A DNA stretch of 6,125 bases from Gammaproteobacteria bacterium (GCA_003165495.1 PMMB01000267.1:1-6125), one strand, 5' to 3'. Positions 1 to 6,125 are shown, counted from the stretch's first letter. Made by a program: numbers and translations. Notes: generated by a model from the sequence alone, not told the origin.

Positions 1-1
1 G

Positions 2-1891
2 TGCACTGTCGACGATTTTATCGGCAAATTCTTGAGTTTTTCGGAAGCAGATGCGGATTCGGCATGGAACGTGGTCGCATTGCTCGACCAGCGATTTAGG
101 CGCGGGCAAATCCCGGCCGATATATATCGTTCCGTTGAGTCAAAGATAGTACGCCGCGAATTGGGTGCGCACGCTGCCGGTACGACGATAGAATTTGATT
201 CAAGCGGCGCAGCGTTCAAGGTGACGACAGAGCGATTTAGCGTCCAAACAAGCGGCGTTCGGGCGATAACGGGCCCCGAAAATAAAATGGACGCCGCCGC
301 CTCCAAGTTCCGGCCGGCGCCGCTTAAATCTCCCCCCGTTTGGACGCATGATCGCCGGGAGTCGCCTGCCGCTGAAATTGGTCGGGTCTTACACAATCGC
401 TATGTTCTGGAGGCTCGGCTGGGCCGGGGCGGCATGGGAACGGTATTTAAAGCACTGGATCGCTACCGCTGCGATCTCCCGCAAGGCAACCGTCACGTAG
501 CGATAAAATTTCTGCATGAAAGAGTTGCCGGCCGTCCGGAGGTCCTGTCGAATCTGCGAAGCGAATTCCATTGCGCGCAAGCGCTTTCGCACCCCAATAT
601 TGTCAAGGTATACGAGCTAGATCAGGATGAGGACGTCGCGTTTTTCACGATGGAGTTCCTGGAGGGAGAACTCTTGAGCGACGTGATCGAGCGGAATCCG
701 CAAACGACGCCGAGATCACATGCTTGGACGATAATACGAGACGTGGGCGCCGGCCTGGCCCACGCGCATGAGCGCAATGTGACTCACGGGGATTTGAAGC
801 CGCAAAACATCATGATCACGAGCTCGGGCGAGGTTCGCATACTCGACTTTGGCGCCTCTAGCGCTCTGAGCCGCCTCCGCTCAAGTGCCGAGGACGTTCA
901 AAAGAGCAATTCCACCGCGTTGACACCGGCGTATGCGAGTTGCGAACTCTTGGCCGGAGCAGCGGCCGATCCGCGTGACGATCTTTATGCCCTTGCGTGC
1001 GTGTCGTACGAACTTCTCGCGGGGCAGCATCCCTTTCAACGCCGACGATCGACCGAGGCACGCGACCTTGGCATGGTGGCCGAGCGGCCGCGCGGGCTGA
1101 CTCGGCGACAATGGGAAACGTTGGCAATGGGTCTTTCCTGGGATCGGCAAAACCGCTCGATATCGGTCGGCGATTGGATCGCCAGGCTGAATCCGCCGCT
1201 GGTAGCGACGCGGCAATGGGTGCGCTCGCTCAAATTGAAGACCGAACGCTCGGCTCTGTGGACTCCCTCTTTGTCCGGCGCCGTGGCCCTGCTTGCCATC
1301 CTGCTCGTGAGCGGAATCCTATGGGGCTCATTCAATCGTCCGTCGTTCGAAAGAAAAATCGGCGCAGATGTCGCAGTTGCACAAGCCGTTCCGCAGCCCG
1401 TGGCGAATACGCCATTCCTTGCCGATTCGACGGCACCGCAGCAGAGTTCTTCGTCAGCTGGGACTTCCGCGCCGATGCAGGCTATTGCGCAAACGCCACC
1501 GTCACCACGACGCGTTAGGACTGACGCGGCGCACTCGGCATTGCACCAAGCGAACAACAACATCAGCATCTCCGCCGGCTATTACAGATTTGGATCGCGG
1601 CAGAATTTTGCGGAAATCCACGTTCGTCGATCCCCCGGATCTGATGGCGATACGAGCTTTATATGGTGGACCGAGCCTTCCTCGGCAATGCCCGGCGTTG
1701 ACTACGTATCTCAACCGCGGATGGCGCAGTTCTTGCCGAACGGGATGCACATGGCCAGTTTATTCGTCAGACTCGTTCCTCACGCCCGGCAACATTCCGC
1801 GGCGTTCTACATCGCCATCGGCGAGCCAAGCAAAGGTACCTCCCTGGGCCGCGTTGCGCGCACGACGATATTACTAATGCCATCAAGTTGA
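2..1891 (+). CDS. Hanks-type Ser/Thr protein kinase, single-pass membrane protein with Calx-beta-like C-terminal domain (5' end probably outside window)
   Basis: Predicted membrane-bound protein kinase that phosphorylates Ser/Thr of unknown substrates. Residues are counted from the TTG at 32. A helical N-terminal region (about 10-45) is followed by a kinase domain at about 122-386: glycine loop GRGGMG (131-136), VAIK lysine K159, helix-C glutamate E178, catalytic loop HGDLKPQN (252-259), DFG (272-274), and an APE-like segment ending at E305. The loop reads HGD, not HRD, so this is a non-RD kinase. A hydrophobic helix (about 413-432) leads to a Ser/Pro/Ala-rich linker and a beta-rich domain (about 510-616) matching Calx-beta, including the AxxGxDY signature (AMPGVDY, 552-558). 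Topology puts that domain in the periplasm. The frame is open to the window edge and the TTG has no Shine-Dalgarno, so the true start is probably upstream; 32 is only the first candidate start inside. The stop overlaps the convergent radA stop by 9 bp. Kinase call firm; Calx-beta likely; ligand unknown. Confidence 0.9.
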   Translation, partial: CTVDDFIGKFLSFSEADADSAWNVVALLDQRFRRGQIPADIYRSVESKIVRRELGAHAAGTTIEFDSSGAAFKVTTERFSVQTSGVRAITGPENKMDAAASKFRPAPLKSPPVWTHDRRESPAAEIGRVLHNRYVLEARLGRGGMGTVFKALDRYRCDLPQGNRHVAIKFLHERVAGRPEVLSNLRSEFHCAQALSHPNIVKVYELDQDEDVAFFTMEFLEGELLSDVIERNPQTTPRSHAWTIIRDVGAGLAHAHERNVTHGDLKPQNIMITSSGEVRILDFGASSALSRLRSSAEDVQKSNSTALTPAYASCELLAGAAADPRDDLYALACVSYELLAGQHPFQRRRSTEARDLGMVAERPRGLTRRQWETLAMGLSWDRQNRSISVGDWIARLNPPLVATRQWVRSLKLKTERSALWTPSLSGAVALLAILLVSGILWGSFNRPSFERKIGADVAVAQAVPQPVANTPFLADSTAPQQSSSSAGTSAPMQAIAQTPPSPRRVRTDAAHSALHQANNNISISAGYYRFGSRQNFAEIHVRRSPGSDGDTSFIWWTEPSSAMPGVDYVSQPRMAQFLPNGMHMASLFVRLVPHARQHSAAFYIAIGEPSKGTSLGRVARTTILLMPSS

Positions 1892-3244
1892 TATCGCGTC
1901 GAGCGCCTGATTCAAACGCGTCACTCCGCGAACCGACATTCCTTCGGGAGGCCGCTTCGGCACGTTCGCCTCGGGTACCACCGCCAATTTGAAGCCGTGT
2001 TTCGCCGCCTCGCGCAGGCGTTCCTCGCCGAACGGGACAGGGCGAATTTCTCCGGCCAACCCCAACTCGCCGAACGCGATCAGAGAATTGGGTACCGGTG
2101 TATCGCGCAAGCTCGACCTTGCGGCCATGACAATGGCCAAATCTCCGGCAGTCTCCGCCAAGCGCACGCCGCCGACGACGTTGGCAAAAACGTCTTGGGC
2201 CTGCAATTGCAATCCCGCGTGGCGATGCGCCACCGCAAGCAGCATCGTGAGGCGATTACCGTCGATGCCGACCGCCACCCGGCGCGGATTGGCGCCGAGA
2301 CTCACATCCGCCAGCACTTGTACTTCGATCAGCAGCGAGCGTGTTCCTTCGCGCATCACGGTGATGACGCTGCCAGAGACGGGTTCGGCATGCCGCGACA
2401 GAAAAATCGCCGACGGATTCGTGACCTCACGCAAACCCTGCTCGACCATGGCGAATACCCCGATTTCATTGGCGGCACCGAAGCGGTTTTTCACCGAGCG
2501 CAGCACGCGGTAGCGGCTGCCGGTGTCACTCTCGAAGTACAGAACCGTGTCGACCATGTGTTCAAGCACCCGCGGCCCGGCGATTTGCCCTTCCTTGGTG
2601 ACGTGACCGACGAGCAGCACCGCCGTGCCGCTCATCTTTGCGAAACGCACCAGTTCCGCCGTGCACTCGCGCAGCTGCGAGACCGCGCCCGGCGCCGATT
2701 CAATCCGCTCTGAGTGCATGGTTTGGATGGAATCCACGATAACAACGCGCGCCGCAAGGCCCGACGCCGCACCGACGATGTCCTCCACGCAGGTCTCGGC
2801 AATCAGCCGCGCGGTGGCGGCCTCCAACCCCAAGCGCCGGGCGCGAAGTGCGACCTGCTTCAAAGATTCCTCGCCGGTGGCGTACAGCACCGGCCCTGAA
2901 CCATTGAGGGCCGCCGCCGCCTGCAACATCAGTGTCGATTTGCCGATCCCGGGATCGCCGCCAATCAGGGTCACCGAGCCCAGCACCAGTCCACCGCCCA
3001 GCACTCGATCTAGCTCAGTCGAGCCGGTAGTCAGCCGGGGTTGTTCGAGCATGGCCTCGGCGGCCAATGAAGAGGAGAGATCCGCCCGGGAGGCTTGGAT
3101 CGATCCCGACGGTTTGCGTGGATTTGCGCGAGAAACCTCGGCCAACAAGGTGTTCCACTCACCGCAACCGGCACACTGCCCCTGCCATTTCGGAGAAGAT
3201 GCTCCACAGTTCTGGCAGAAAAAGACCTCTTTGGACTTCGCCAT
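1883..3244 (-). CDS. radA: DNA repair protein RadA (Sms), RecA-like branch-migration ATPase
   Basis: RadA works in the cytoplasm in homologous recombination. It is a hexameric ATPase that drives branch migration and helps RecA process recombination intermediates. The 453-residue product is close to the usual family length (about 450-460) and has every hallmark: an N-terminal C4 zinc finger (C10, C13, C24, C27), Walker A GGDPGIGKST (95-104), Walker B VVIVDS (167-172), the RadA-specific KNRFG motif (252-256), and a Lon-like C-terminal domain (about 280-453) with the conserved ANPRRVAVG and GEIRPVP stretches. An in-frame ATG lies 15 bp further upstream (3259), but the ATG at 3244 gives the canonical MAK start and has AAGGA five bases upstream, so I chose it. 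The gene is divergent from the kinase-phosphatase-FHA operon and convergent with the first kinase. No functional tie to the phosphosignalling genes is visible; radA looks like a conserved housekeeping neighbour. Confidence 0.97.
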   Translation of the reverse strand: MAKSKEVFFCQNCGASSPKWQGQCAGCGEWNTLLAEVSRANPRKPSGSIQASRADLSSSLAAEAMLEQPRLTTGSTELDRVLGGGLVLGSVTLIGGDPGIGKSTLMLQAAAALNGSGPVLYATGEESLKQVALRARRLGLEAATARLIAETCVEDIVGAASGLAARVVIVDSIQTMHSERIESAPGAVSQLRECTAELVRFAKMSGTAVLLVGHVTKEGQIAGPRVLEHMVDTVLYFESDTGSRYRVLRSVKNRFGAANEIGVFAMVEQGLREVTNPSAIFLSRHAEPVSGSVITVMREGTRSLLIEVQVLADVSLGANPRRVAVGIDGNRLTMLLAVAHRHAGLQLQAQDVFANVVGGVRLAETAGDLAIVMAARSSLRDTPVPNSLIAFGELGLAGEIRPVPFGEERLREAAKHGFKLAVVPEANVPKRPPEGMSVRGVTRLNQALDAIST

Positions 3245-3249
3245 TGGCT

Positions 3250-3254
3250 TCCTT
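3250..3254 (-). promoter_or_regulatory. Ribosome binding site of radA
   Basis: On the minus strand this reads AAGGA, five bases before the ATG at 3244. It decides between that start and the in-frame ATG at 3259, because this element lies between the two and can serve only the downstream one. Confidence 0.7.
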
Positions 3255-3265
3255 AGCATCGAATT

Positions 3266-3301
3266 GTGATCTTAACATTGCGGTTAGTACGGCTCGATCA
3301 C
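3266..3301. repeat. Inverted repeat in the radA/kinase divergent intergenic region (possible operator)
   Basis: GTGATC at 3266-3271 is matched by its reverse complement GATCAC at 3296-3301, with 24 bases between the arms. A second small inverted pair, TAAC (3273-3276) and GTTA (3283-3286), lies inside but is centred about 4 bp away, so the two do not form one hairpin. The left arm extends to TGTGATCT, which looks like a CRP half-site, but no matching half follows at CRP spacing. The location between divergent genes, just upstream of a -10 element, would suit a regulator site. Six-base arms can easily arise by chance. Confidence 0.25.
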
Positions 3302-3308
3302 CTATACT
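3278..3308 (+). promoter_or_regulatory. Candidate sigma-70 promoter of the kinase-phosphatase-FHA operon
   Basis: TATACT at 3303-3308 differs from the -10 consensus TATAAT at one position. The best -35-like hexamer is TTGCGG at 3278-3283, but the spacer is then 19 bp, longer than ideal. Transcription would begin near 3315 and leave a leader of about 27 bases before the ATG at 3342. On the opposite strand, TAAGAT (complement of 3269-3274) is a weak -10 candidate for radA without a convincing -35, so the two divergent promoters may overlap here. Confidence 0.4.
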
Positions 3309-3341
3309 GCCGGGCCTCAGGATTTGGATTATGTCTATTGC

Positions 3342-4667
3342 ATGCGCAAATTTGGGCTGATCGCTGCGATTGCGGGCTTGGGCACCTTAGGCTTGGGCTT
3401 TTTGCTCCGGGTAATCGCTCATCTGGACACCTGGCCATGGCTTCCGGGGATCATTCTATTGACCGGCGGTAGCGCAATTCTCCTGTGGTACCGCTTCGCA
3501 GCATCCGCCGCGGCGACGCCCTTACCAAGGATCCCCAAACCGTTGGGCACCGATACCGCGCGGCTCCTCGACAACTTCGAACAGCGTTTCGCCGACCTCA
3601 AGGGCCGCAAACCCAACGCCACCGTGCTGAGTGATTTATACACTCTCGCGTCCCAGCTGGAACGGCGTGGCCGGGCGCCGCAAGCCACCGCCGTCTACCG
3701 CCACTTGGCACGCGTCGATAACACCTACCGCGATGTCGCCGCTCGCCTAGGGCGTCTGATGGACGCCGAGCCCGTCAAACCGAAAGCTGCGAGCGCCGCC
3801 CCTGCGGCGGCGGCCGCAGCACCCGGAGCGCAGCGCCTAGGCCGCTACCAACTCGAGCGCGAGATCGGACGCGGAGCGATGGGGACTGTCTACCTTGGGC
3901 GTGATACGGCCATCAACCGCATGGTGGCGATCAAGGCCATACCGCTGGCCAGTGAATTCAGCGACGCCGAACTCGTCGAGGCTCGATCGCGCTTCTTTCG
4001 CGAAGCCGAGACCGCCGGTCGCCTCAATCATCCGAACATCGTGACAATCTATGATGTTGGTGAGGAGCGTGGACTCGCCTATATCGCGATGGAATATCTC
4101 AAGGGCCGGCATTTGAGCGACTATGCGCAATCCGACAATCTCATGGAACCGCGCAAGGTATTGGAAATAATCGGCCGCACGGCCGAAGCTCTGGGGTTCG
4201 CGCACAAGCAGCAAGTCGTCCACCGTGATATCAAGCCGGCGAACCTGATGTACGATCCCAGCACCGACATTTTGAAAATCACCGACTTCGGCATTGCGCG
4301 TCTCTCGGGGGCCGGCAGCACGCGCACGGGCATCGTCCTCGGCACGCCTTCCTTCATGTCGCCGGAGCAGCTCGAGGGACGAACTGTGACAGGTCACTCG
4401 GACTTGTTTTCGCTCGGTGTTAGCCTATTTCAATTGTTGACCGGTCAGCTTCCTTTCACCGCTGACTCCATGACCGGGCTGATGCAGCAGATTGCCGAAG
4501 CACCGCATCCGCCGTTGCGGGCCTTCCGGCCGGATCTGCCCGCCTGCGTCGAGAGCGTCATCGATCGAGCGCTCGCCAAGAATCCCGATGCGCGGTACGA
4601 CACTGGTGCGCAAATGGCCGCAGCCTTGGAAGACTGTCGGTCACGAATACCGAGCGGACTGCCATGA
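3342..4667 (+). CDS. Hanks-type Ser/Thr protein kinase with N-terminal two-helix membrane anchor
   Basis: Predicted membrane-anchored kinase, 441 residues, first gene of a kinase-PP2C-FHA operon. Two hydrophobic helices at about 5-26 and 33-51 form a hairpin with only a short outside loop, so there is no room for a large external sensor. Residues 70-140 are helical and faintly resemble a TPR pair. An Ala/Pro-rich linker (about 148-164) leads to the kinase domain at about 169-432: glycine loop GRGAMG (176-181), VAIK lysine K198, helix-C E221, HRDIKPAN (294-301), DFG (315-317) and SPE (340-342). All catalytic residues are present and it is an RD kinase. T327 and T329 in the activation loop sit where PknB-like kinases autophosphorylate. 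The chain ends just after the kinase domain. The start is uncertain: ATG 3342 begins immediately before the first helix, while an in-frame TTG at 3324 adds six residues; neither has a strong Shine-Dalgarno. The PP2C gene downstream is the probable antagonist. Confidence 0.93.
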   Translation: MRKFGLIAAIAGLGTLGLGFLLRVIAHLDTWPWLPGIILLTGGSAILLWYRFAASAAATPLPRIPKPLGTDTARLLDNFEQRFADLKGRKPNATVLSDLYTLASQLERRGRAPQATAVYRHLARVDNTYRDVAARLGRLMDAEPVKPKAASAAPAAAAAAPGAQRLGRYQLEREIGRGAMGTVYLGRDTAINRMVAIKAIPLASEFSDAELVEARSRFFREAETAGRLNHPNIVTIYDVGEERGLAYIAMEYLKGRHLSDYAQSDNLMEPRKVLEIIGRTAEALGFAHKQQVVHRDIKPANLMYDPSTDILKITDFGIARLSGAGSTRTGIVLGTPSFMSPEQLEGRTVTGHSDLFSLGVSLFQLLTGQLPFTADSMTGLMQQIAEAPHPPLRAFRPDLPACVESVIDRALAKNPDARYDTGAQMAAALEDCRSRIPSGLP

Positions 4668-4680
4668 TTGGACAATACTC

Positions 4681-5505
4681 ATGAGTTTGAAGGGGAAAAT
4701 CGCCAGCGTGGCGCTGACCGACACGGGAAAAGTCCGCGAACACAACGAAGATATGATCGGCACCGAGGCCGACATCGGGCTTTTCGTATTGGCGGACGGT
4801 ATGGGCGGCTATAACGCGGGTGAGGTCGCGAGCGGCATCGCCGTCAAAACCATTATCAATTTGGTCCGGGATGCGGTCATGCGCGAGGACCTGAGCGTGC
4901 CCGACAAGGAGACCGGATTGTCGCGCCCGAGCATCATCTTGCGTGATGCGATTCACAGAGCCAACAAAATCATCTACCACACGTCCAAGACCCAGCCTCA
5001 ATGTGAGGGCATGGGCACTACCGTGGTGGCGTGCTTGTTTCACGACAACAAATTGTCGATCGCGCATGTCGGGGATTCAAGGCTTTACCGCTTGCGCGAC
5101 AACCGCTTCGAGCAGATGACTCTCGACCATTCGCTGCTGCAGGAACTGGTGGACCGAGGCTTCTACTCGCAGCAGGAAGCACAGCGCGCGACCAACAAGA
5201 ATTATGTTACACGGGCGCTGGGAGTCGAACAAAACGTCGAAGTGGAGATCCATGAGCAGCCGGTGCAGAAGTCCGATTACTATGTGCTCTGTTCCGACGG
5301 CCTCTCGGACATGATCGAAGATGAGGATATTCACTTAACAATCAGCACCTTTAGTGCTAATCTTGATACAGTTGCTAAACAATTGATACAGCTCTCGAAC
5401 GATAACGGCGGGCGGGATAACGTGTCGGTCATCATGGCTCATGTAGCTGAGCCGTTCCCCGCGCACCGGCGTATATTTGACAAAATCTTGGGATGGTTCG
5501 GTTAG
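4681..5505 (+). CDS. PP2C-family (PPM/Stp1-type) Ser/Thr protein phosphatase
   Basis: Cytoplasmic metal-dependent phosphatase expected to remove phosphate from Ser/Thr residues, probably reversing the kinase encoded 13 bp upstream. The 274-residue product is slightly longer than minimal bacterial PP2Cs (about 240-250). It has the family motifs in order: REHNED with metal-site D24, DGMGG (39-43), GMGTT (110-114), GDSR (131-134), SDG with D206, and GGRDN with D246 and N247. All expected metal ligands are present. A short tail after about 255 carries basic and hydrophobic residues (ending in GWFG) and could touch a membrane or partner. The frame extends upstream to 4492, but that part overlaps the kinase gene and does not resemble PP2C. 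The ATG at 4681 places the conserved core correctly. Its Shine-Dalgarno is weak (GGA at 4670-4672), so translation may be coupled to the kinase. Codons 217-240 are unusually AT-rich. Confidence 0.96.
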   Translation: MSLKGKIASVALTDTGKVREHNEDMIGTEADIGLFVLADGMGGYNAGEVASGIAVKTIINLVRDAVMREDLSVPDKETGLSRPSIILRDAIHRANKIIYHTSKTQPQCEGMGTTVVACLFHDNKLSIAHVGDSRLYRLRDNRFEQMTLDHSLLQELVDRGFYSQQEAQRATNKNYVTRALGVEQNVEVEIHEQPVQKSDYYVLCSDGLSDMIEDEDIHLTISTFSANLDTVAKQLIQLSNDNGGRDNVSVIMAHVAEPFPAHRRIFDKILGWFG

Positions 5506-5511
5506 GGAAAT

Positions 5512-5515
5512 GGAG
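5512..5515 (+). promoter_or_regulatory. Ribosome binding site of the FHA gene
   Basis: GGAG lies five bases before the ATG at 5521, within the 15-bp gap after the phosphatase stop. It is the clearest Shine-Dalgarno in the operon and fixes the FHA start. Confidence 0.65.
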
Positions 5516-5520
5516 TCTGA

Positions 5521-6125
5521 ATGGCACGCCTGATGCTCAGCTTGGATGGTCAGATCCTCGCGGAATACAACATGAATAAAGAGCGCTATACGATCGGGCG
5601 CCTTCCGGACAACGATATTCGTATCGACAATCCGGCGGTGAGCGGCCATCACTCGCTCATCATCAATATTCTGAACGATTCGTTTTTGGAAGACTTGAAC
5701 AGCACCAACGGCACGTACGTCAACGGCAAGCTGATCAAGAAACACGCCATGCAGCACGGTGACGTGATCACCGTCGGCCATCATCAGCTGCGCTTCGTCG
5801 ACAGCCAGGACGGCGAGGCTGAGCAGGACGAATTCGAAAAGACCATGGTCATCACCCCGAGCTCACAGGGTGAGGAACGCATTCGTCGAGTCGGCGTTGC
5901 GGTAGATCAAGCCGCCAAGGCGGTGGCGGCCAAGCGTCCCGGCGTGCCGGACAATGCCACGGCGCTGCCGAAGGCCAAGCTCCAGGTGCTGAGCGGCGCC
6001 TTTGCCGGCCGCGAACTGGAACTCACCAAGGCGCTCACCACGCTCGGCCGCCCCGGGGTCCAGGTTGCTGCCATCACGCGGCGGGCCGAAGGCTATTTCA
6101 TCGTGCACGTGGACAGCGGTAAGGA
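5521..6125 (+). CDS. FHA-domain phosphothreonine-binding protein (3' end beyond window)
   Basis: Reader protein of the kinase/phosphatase operon; 201 residues are visible and the frame continues past the right edge. The N-terminal FHA domain (about 2-95) keeps the phosphothreonine-binding residues: GR (26-27), the SGHH motif (S41, H44), and the NSTNGTYVNG loop (60-69). A charged linker follows, with an acidic cluster and EKTMVITP (106-113), then an Ala-rich helical stretch (about 125-142). A second FHA-like half starts near 152 with LQVLSGAFAGRELEL and LGRPG (175-179). In it, the usual Ser-x-x-His segment is replaced by ITRRAEG (185-191), so the second half probably does not bind phosphothreonine the same way. 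No signal peptide or membrane helix is seen, so it should be cytoplasmic. It could recruit phosphorylated kinase or substrates, or be a phosphorylation-switched regulator. FHA identity is firm; the partner and pathway are unknown. Confidence 0.93.
   Translation, partial: MARLMLSLDGQILAEYNMNKERYTIGRLPDNDIRIDNPAVSGHHSLIINILNDSFLEDLNSTNGTYVNGKLIKKHAMQHGDVITVGHHQLRFVDSQDGEAEQDEFEKTMVITPSSQGEERIRRVGVAVDQAAKAVAAKRPGVPDNATALPKAKLQVLSGAFAGRELELTKALTTLGRPGVQVAAITRRAEGYFIVHVDSGK

Noticed and set aside
1036..1569. Open frames of 170-177 codons overlapping the first kinase on both strands
   Set aside because: They are Arg/Ala/Cys-rich shadow frames without known motifs, and the kinase frame carries the conserved residues throughout.
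1997..2713. Open frame of 238 codons on the plus strand antisense to radA
   Set aside because: It lies entirely within radA, shows no recognisable domain and has the composition expected of a shadow frame of a GC-rich gene. RadA itself is unambiguous on the other strand.
3266..3301. CRP binding site
   Set aside because: The left half TGTGATCT fits, but the bases at the expected second half-site (CATTG where TCACA is expected) do not match.
4492..4680. Upstream extension of the phosphatase frame by 63 codons
   Set aside because: It overlaps the end of the kinase gene and encodes Arg/Pro-rich sequence unlike PP2C, whereas the ATG at 4681 begins just before the conserved core.
5343..5357. Small hairpin AGCAC/GTGCT inside the AT-rich patch as a terminator
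   Set aside because: The stem is only 5 bp, no T run follows, and it lies in the middle of the phosphatase coding sequence.
5335..5784. Minus-strand open frame of 149 codons across the phosphatase-FHA junction
   Set aside because: It is antisense to two well-supported genes, has no recognisable domain and no ribosome site that stands out.
3342..6125. Assignment of the operon to a type VI secretion system (PpkA/PppA/Fha)
   Set aside because: The gene trio is similar in kind, but no secretion component is visible and the window ends too early to test it. Naming these genes after that system would be a guess.

Overview
The window looks like a chromosomal segment of a moderately GC-rich proteobacterium, roughly 58-60% G+C by eye, most likely a gammaproteobacterium. 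The best taxonomic clue is the RadA protein, which keeps the proteobacterial zinc-finger and Lon-like layout almost without gaps relative to the E. coli protein as I remember it. I cannot name a genus. The window is almost fully coding: five genes and only one intergenic gap that matters, about 97 bp. I see no mobile elements, tRNA/rRNA genes, CRISPR arrays or large repeats.

Layout, left to right. (1) A plus-strand Hanks-type Ser/Thr kinase (to 1891) whose reading frame is still open at the left edge. It has a cytoplasmic kinase domain, one membrane helix and a Calx-beta-like C-terminal domain predicted to lie outside the membrane. (2) radA on the minus strand (3244 to 1883), convergent with the kinase, with their last 9 bp overlapping. 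(3) A divergent intergenic region (3245-3341) with a good -10 element and an inverted repeat. (4) A plus-strand run of three closely spaced genes: a second Hanks-type kinase with an N-terminal membrane hairpin (3342-4667), a PP2C-family phosphatase (4681-5505), and an FHA-domain protein that runs off the right edge (5521 onward). The gaps are 13 and 15 bp, so this is very probably one operon.

Together the last three genes form a writer (kinase), eraser (phosphatase) and reader (FHA) set for Ser/Thr phosphorylation. The kinase and PP2C keep all catalytic residues I checked, and the first FHA domain keeps its phosphothreonine-binding motifs. The FHA protein also carries an acidic-flanked Thr motif that could be a phosphorylation switch. 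The first kinase has a different architecture and a non-RD catalytic loop (HGD), and may be an extra input to the same network. That link rests on proximity alone.

The component families are all known. The less ordinary points are the kinase/Calx-beta fusion with its acidic calcium-ligand segment replaced, the degenerate second FHA half, the AT-rich patch inside the phosphatase gene, and the start region of the second kinase.
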